A DNA stretch of 15,408 nucleotides from Candidatus Rifleibacteriota bacterium (GTDB lineage Bacteria; Muiribacteriota; Ozemobacteria; Ozemobacterales; Ozemobacteraceae), in assembly GCA_028691595.1 (NCBI GenBank), contig JAQUZA010000025.1, forward strand, positions 1 to 15,408, read 5' to 3'. The position numbers were made by a program, and so were the translations under genes. Of this stretch, positions 13,252 through 15,408 are shown in pieces; position 1 is the stretch's first letter; each line of letters starts with the position of its first letter. A model generated the notes under the pieces. That model searched no databases. It saw nothing but the letters and a program-made list of their open reading frames with translations, and had not been told where the DNA came from.

Positions 13252-15408
13252 ATGGCCCTGCGTATTAACACAAATGTTACTGCTCTGAACGCACACAGTA
13301 ATCTGGTGAAGAACGACTCCAGATTATCAAGTTCAATCGAGCGCCTGTCTTCAGGCCTGAGAATCAACCGCGCGTCTGATGATGCTGCCGGTTTGACTAT
13401 CTCTGAGAAACTTCGCACCCAGGTGCGCGGTATCACCAGGGCCAGGATGAACGTCCAGGACGGCATCAGTCTCATTCAGACTGCTGAAGGCGCATTGAAC
13501 GAAACCCACAGCATGCTGCAGCGCATGCGTGAACTGGCTCTTCAGTCAGGTAACGACACCCTCACCACCACTGACCGCCTTGAAATTCAGAAGGAAGTTG
13601 CGCAGCTCAAAGAAGAGATCAACCGCATTTCCTACACCACTGAATTCAATACCCGCAAGCTTCTTGATGGCTCTGGTACTGCTGTAATTTCTACCAGTGA
13701 CCCCAAGAATCTCGATGGCGTTGTCACGGGTGAGGTTCTGACATTTTCAGACTTCTCAATCGTAGTATGGCCTAAATCCGAGTATATTCCAGGAATTGGC
13801 TACAAAACCTATTCGGGCACTGCCGAACAGCAGCGCTCAGCAATTTTCGTTAAAAACGACGGCACCATAGCTTCTTCATCAACCACTCTCCAGTCGCTGT
13901 CAAATATGTATGACAAGAATGGCCGCTTCATTCTCGACCTGCCTCAGACCCTCTTTCTGCAGGGTGACAACAGCCAGGGCGAAATTATCGTGAGCAAAGA
14001 CCTGACAATTGGTCAATTGACTGAACGTATTCAGGCTGCTATGACCGAAGATCAGCTCGCCAAAGGCCTGCACTTCGACGGTTCAACCGCTGTATTCAGC
14101 ACCAAGGGCGAGAATAACGGTCAGATTCAGGTAACCTCAGGTCGCAACGGTGAGCTGGGCCGCGTTAACTTTACCGGCGAAGAAAACCTGATTACTGCAC
14201 TCGGCTTCGAAAATATCATTCAGGCTGAAGACCCGGTTTATTCAATCGCCGTGACCAATCTTGGTGTTCCATTTGGCGAAAGAAAAACCATCACCACTCA
14301 AATTGCCGGTCATAGAGCTGCCGGGCTTATCGAAGGCATCGACCTGATGTTCGAACCGCCTCAGTCTGCATTTGCTCAGACCACATCTGCCATGCTCGGC
14401 ATTTCCCTGCCAAGCACCCTTACCTTCGATATTAATGACTCTGTAAGTGCCAACGGCACAGCTGCAGTTCCGATAACCATCGCCAGCGGCAGCTGGAGCA
14501 TGTCTCAGATCGTTTCCATCATGAACGAACAGCTCGTGGCAGCCAGCAGTATGGTTACCGCCAGACTTAACGACTCCTATGCCATTGAACTTACCACCAA
14601 AAACACTGGTTCTGCCGCTTACGTCGAAGTTTTGAATGCAACCACCAACCCGCTTGGTATTGCCAATGGCCGCTATACCGGCACCGGTGGCAACCCCGGC
14701 CTGGCCGTGGGCTTTGATACCATCGATTCTTATGACTTTGCCCAGATTGGTTTCACCGATGTAGCATTTACCATTACCGATTCTCATTCAGCCACCAGTG
14801 CTACAACTATCACTCTTACGGGCAACTACACTGCCGGTGGCATGACTTCACTCGTTGATGCCATCAATATGCAGATCGGAACCAATGGCCTGCTTGTTAC
14901 GGCAGAAAACCGCAATGGTGTGTTGTCGTTCCGTTCTCTTGAAACCGGTGTGCAGTCGAACTTCTCTATTGAAGATGCCGGTGGTTCAACTGGTATTAAC
15001 TTCGGGCTCAAAATTAACGTAGGCACTACTATCTCAGGCTTCGACGGTAACAAAGCCGTGCAGAACTTCGCCTACGATCAGTCGGCAACTCAATACGGAT
15101 ATGTGGTCATAGAACAGACCGCATCTACCGGTGTCGATAATCTGTCGTTCTATGTGGCTGACCTCGATGGTAACGGTATGAGCATCGTGTTTACCGCAGC
15201 AGCTGCTGGCGCATCATTCAGAACTATCACTTCAATTGCCAACATGATCAATGAACAGGCCACTATAAACGGTGTTCAGGTCGCCGCCGAAATCATGACC
15301 GGCACTCAGACGCTCAAGATATTCTCTACCATTCCAGGTAAAGAGGGTAAGGTCGTGTTCGCTGAATGGGGAAGCCCGGATTCACTCAACACGCTCAAAT
15401 CAATGTTC
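13252..15408 (+). CDS. fliC: Flagellin, unusually large, 3' end outside window
   Basis: 719 codons are present without a stop and the conserved C-terminal half has not yet begun, so the full protein should exceed 850 residues. Residues 1-140 are a textbook flagellin N-terminus: MALRINTNVTALNAHSNL, RLSSGLRINRASDDAAGLTISEKLR (31-55), VQDGISLIQTAEGALNE, LQRMRELALQSGNDT (89-103), EFNTRKLLDG. Residues 89-95 keep the pattern that TLR5 reads in Salmonella flagellin (LQRxREL), so innate recognition is possible in principle. From about residue 220 to the edge the protein is Thr/Ser/Gly/Asn-rich, beta-predicted and modular (separate entry): the surface-exposed outer domains. GGAGG lies 7 bases before the ATG. 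Placement after fliW-csrA fits their role in flagellin control. Confidence 0.96.
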   Translation, partial: MALRINTNVTALNAHSNLVKNDSRLSSSIERLSSGLRINRASDDAAGLTISEKLRTQVRGITRARMNVQDGISLIQTAEGALNETHSMLQRMRELALQSGNDTLTTTDRLEIQKEVAQLKEEINRISYTTEFNTRKLLDGSGTAVISTSDPKNLDGVVTGEVLTFSDFSIVVWPKSEYIPGIGYKTYSGTAEQQRSAIFVKNDGTIASSSTTLQSLSNMYDKNGRFILDLPQTLFLQGDNSQGEIIVSKDLTIGQLTERIQAAMTEDQLAKGLHFDGSTAVFSTKGENNGQIQVTSGRNGELGRVNFTGEENLITALGFENIIQAEDPVYSIAVTNLGVPFGERKTITTQIAGHRAAGLIEGIDLMFEPPQSAFAQTTSAMLGISLPSTLTFDINDSVSANGTAAVPITIASGSWSMSQIVSIMNEQLVAASSMVTARLNDSYAIELTTKNTGSAAYVEVLNATTNPLGIANGRYTGTGGNPGLAVGFDTIDSYDFAQIGFTDVAFTITDSHSATSATTITLTGNYTAGGMTSLVDAINMQIGTNGLLVTAENRNGVLSFRSLETGVQSNFSIEDAGGSTGINFGLKINVGTTISGFDGNKAVQNFAYDQSATQYGYVVIEQTASTGVDNLSFYVADLDGNGMSIVFTAAAAGASFRTITSIANMINEQATINGVQVAAEIMTGTQTLKIFSTIPGKEGKVVFAEWGSPDSLNTLKSMF
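13918..15408 (+). repeat. IN-like modules in the outer domain of flagellin
   Basis: At least four beta-rich blocks can be outlined, at flagellin residues about 223-323, 381-475, 499-588 and 630 to the edge. Each has a strand such as FILDLP, LTFDINDS, AFTITDS or LSFYVADLDG, a helix-like segment (LTIGQLTERIQAAM, MSQIVSIMNEQL, MTSLVDAINMQIG, ITSIANMINEQ), a small strand such as GVLSFRS or QTLKIFS, and in three of them a late LG or FG strand. The order matches the FlgL modules, though sequence identity is low. The last block is cut by the window edge. Confidence 0.6.

Noticed and set aside
14242..14787. 181-codon minus-strand open frame opposite the flagellin outer domain
   Set aside because: The plus-strand flagellin frame is open and continuous here; the reverse frame is a by-product of its Ser/Thr/Ala/Gly-rich codons.

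Overview
The window comes from a Gram-negative (diderm), flagellated bacterium of roughly balanced base composition. The diderm call rests on an Omp85/BamA barrel, a Skp/OmpH chaperone and the early lipid A genes. The motility call rests on flgM, flgN, flgK, flgL, fliW, csrA and flagellin in one run. The phylum cannot be fixed from the sequence alone. An LpxC-FabZ fusion beside lpxD and lpxA is best known from Bacteroidetes/Chlorobi-type genomes. A FliW-CsrA pair next to flagellin is typical of Firmicutes, spirochaetes, Campylobacterota and several uncultured diderm phyla. The combination suggests a lineage outside Proteobacteria; Riflebacteria-like or other deep diderms are possible, but this is a guess.

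Region 1 (1-5204, all + strand) is an outer-membrane biogenesis cluster: the 3' end of bamA, ompH/skp, lpxD, a small unassigned beta-barrel-like exported protein, a fused lpxC/fabZ, and lpxA. Several junctions are tight: TAATG overlaps lpxD and the next gene, and 5 nt separate that gene from lpxC/fabZ. The products fold outer-membrane proteins and carry out the first acylation, the deacetylation and the second acylation of lipid A synthesis. FabZ belongs to the fatty-acid cycle that makes the hydroxyacyl-ACP substrate. lpxB is not present. A hairpin follows lpxA.

Region 2 (5203-5988) is a lone comF-type phosphoribosyltransferase gene with its own extended -10 promoter and a TTG start.

Region 3 (6007-15408) is the late flagellar block: flgM-flgN, a strong terminator, then flgK-flgL-fliW-csrA, then a very large flagellin gene that runs off the right edge. 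Sigma-28-like promoters can be proposed before flgM, flgK and flagellin. FlgM restrains sigma-28, FlgN chaperones FlgK and FlgL, and FlgK/FlgL form the hook-filament junction. FliW and CsrA should control flagellin translation, and the flagellin leader carries two CsrA-type GGA motifs, one on the ribosome-binding site.

The least ordinary parts are the 1014-residue FlgL, about three times the usual size, whose middle is about six tandem modules of roughly 100 residues; related-looking modules in FlgK and in the oversized flagellin; an internal ribosome-binding site and start exactly at the LpxC/FabZ domain boundary; and the unassigned protein inside the lipid A cluster. I see no mobile element, CRISPR array, tRNA or rRNA, and no gene-free stretch longer than about 170 bases. 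I did not find a wholly new multi-gene system.
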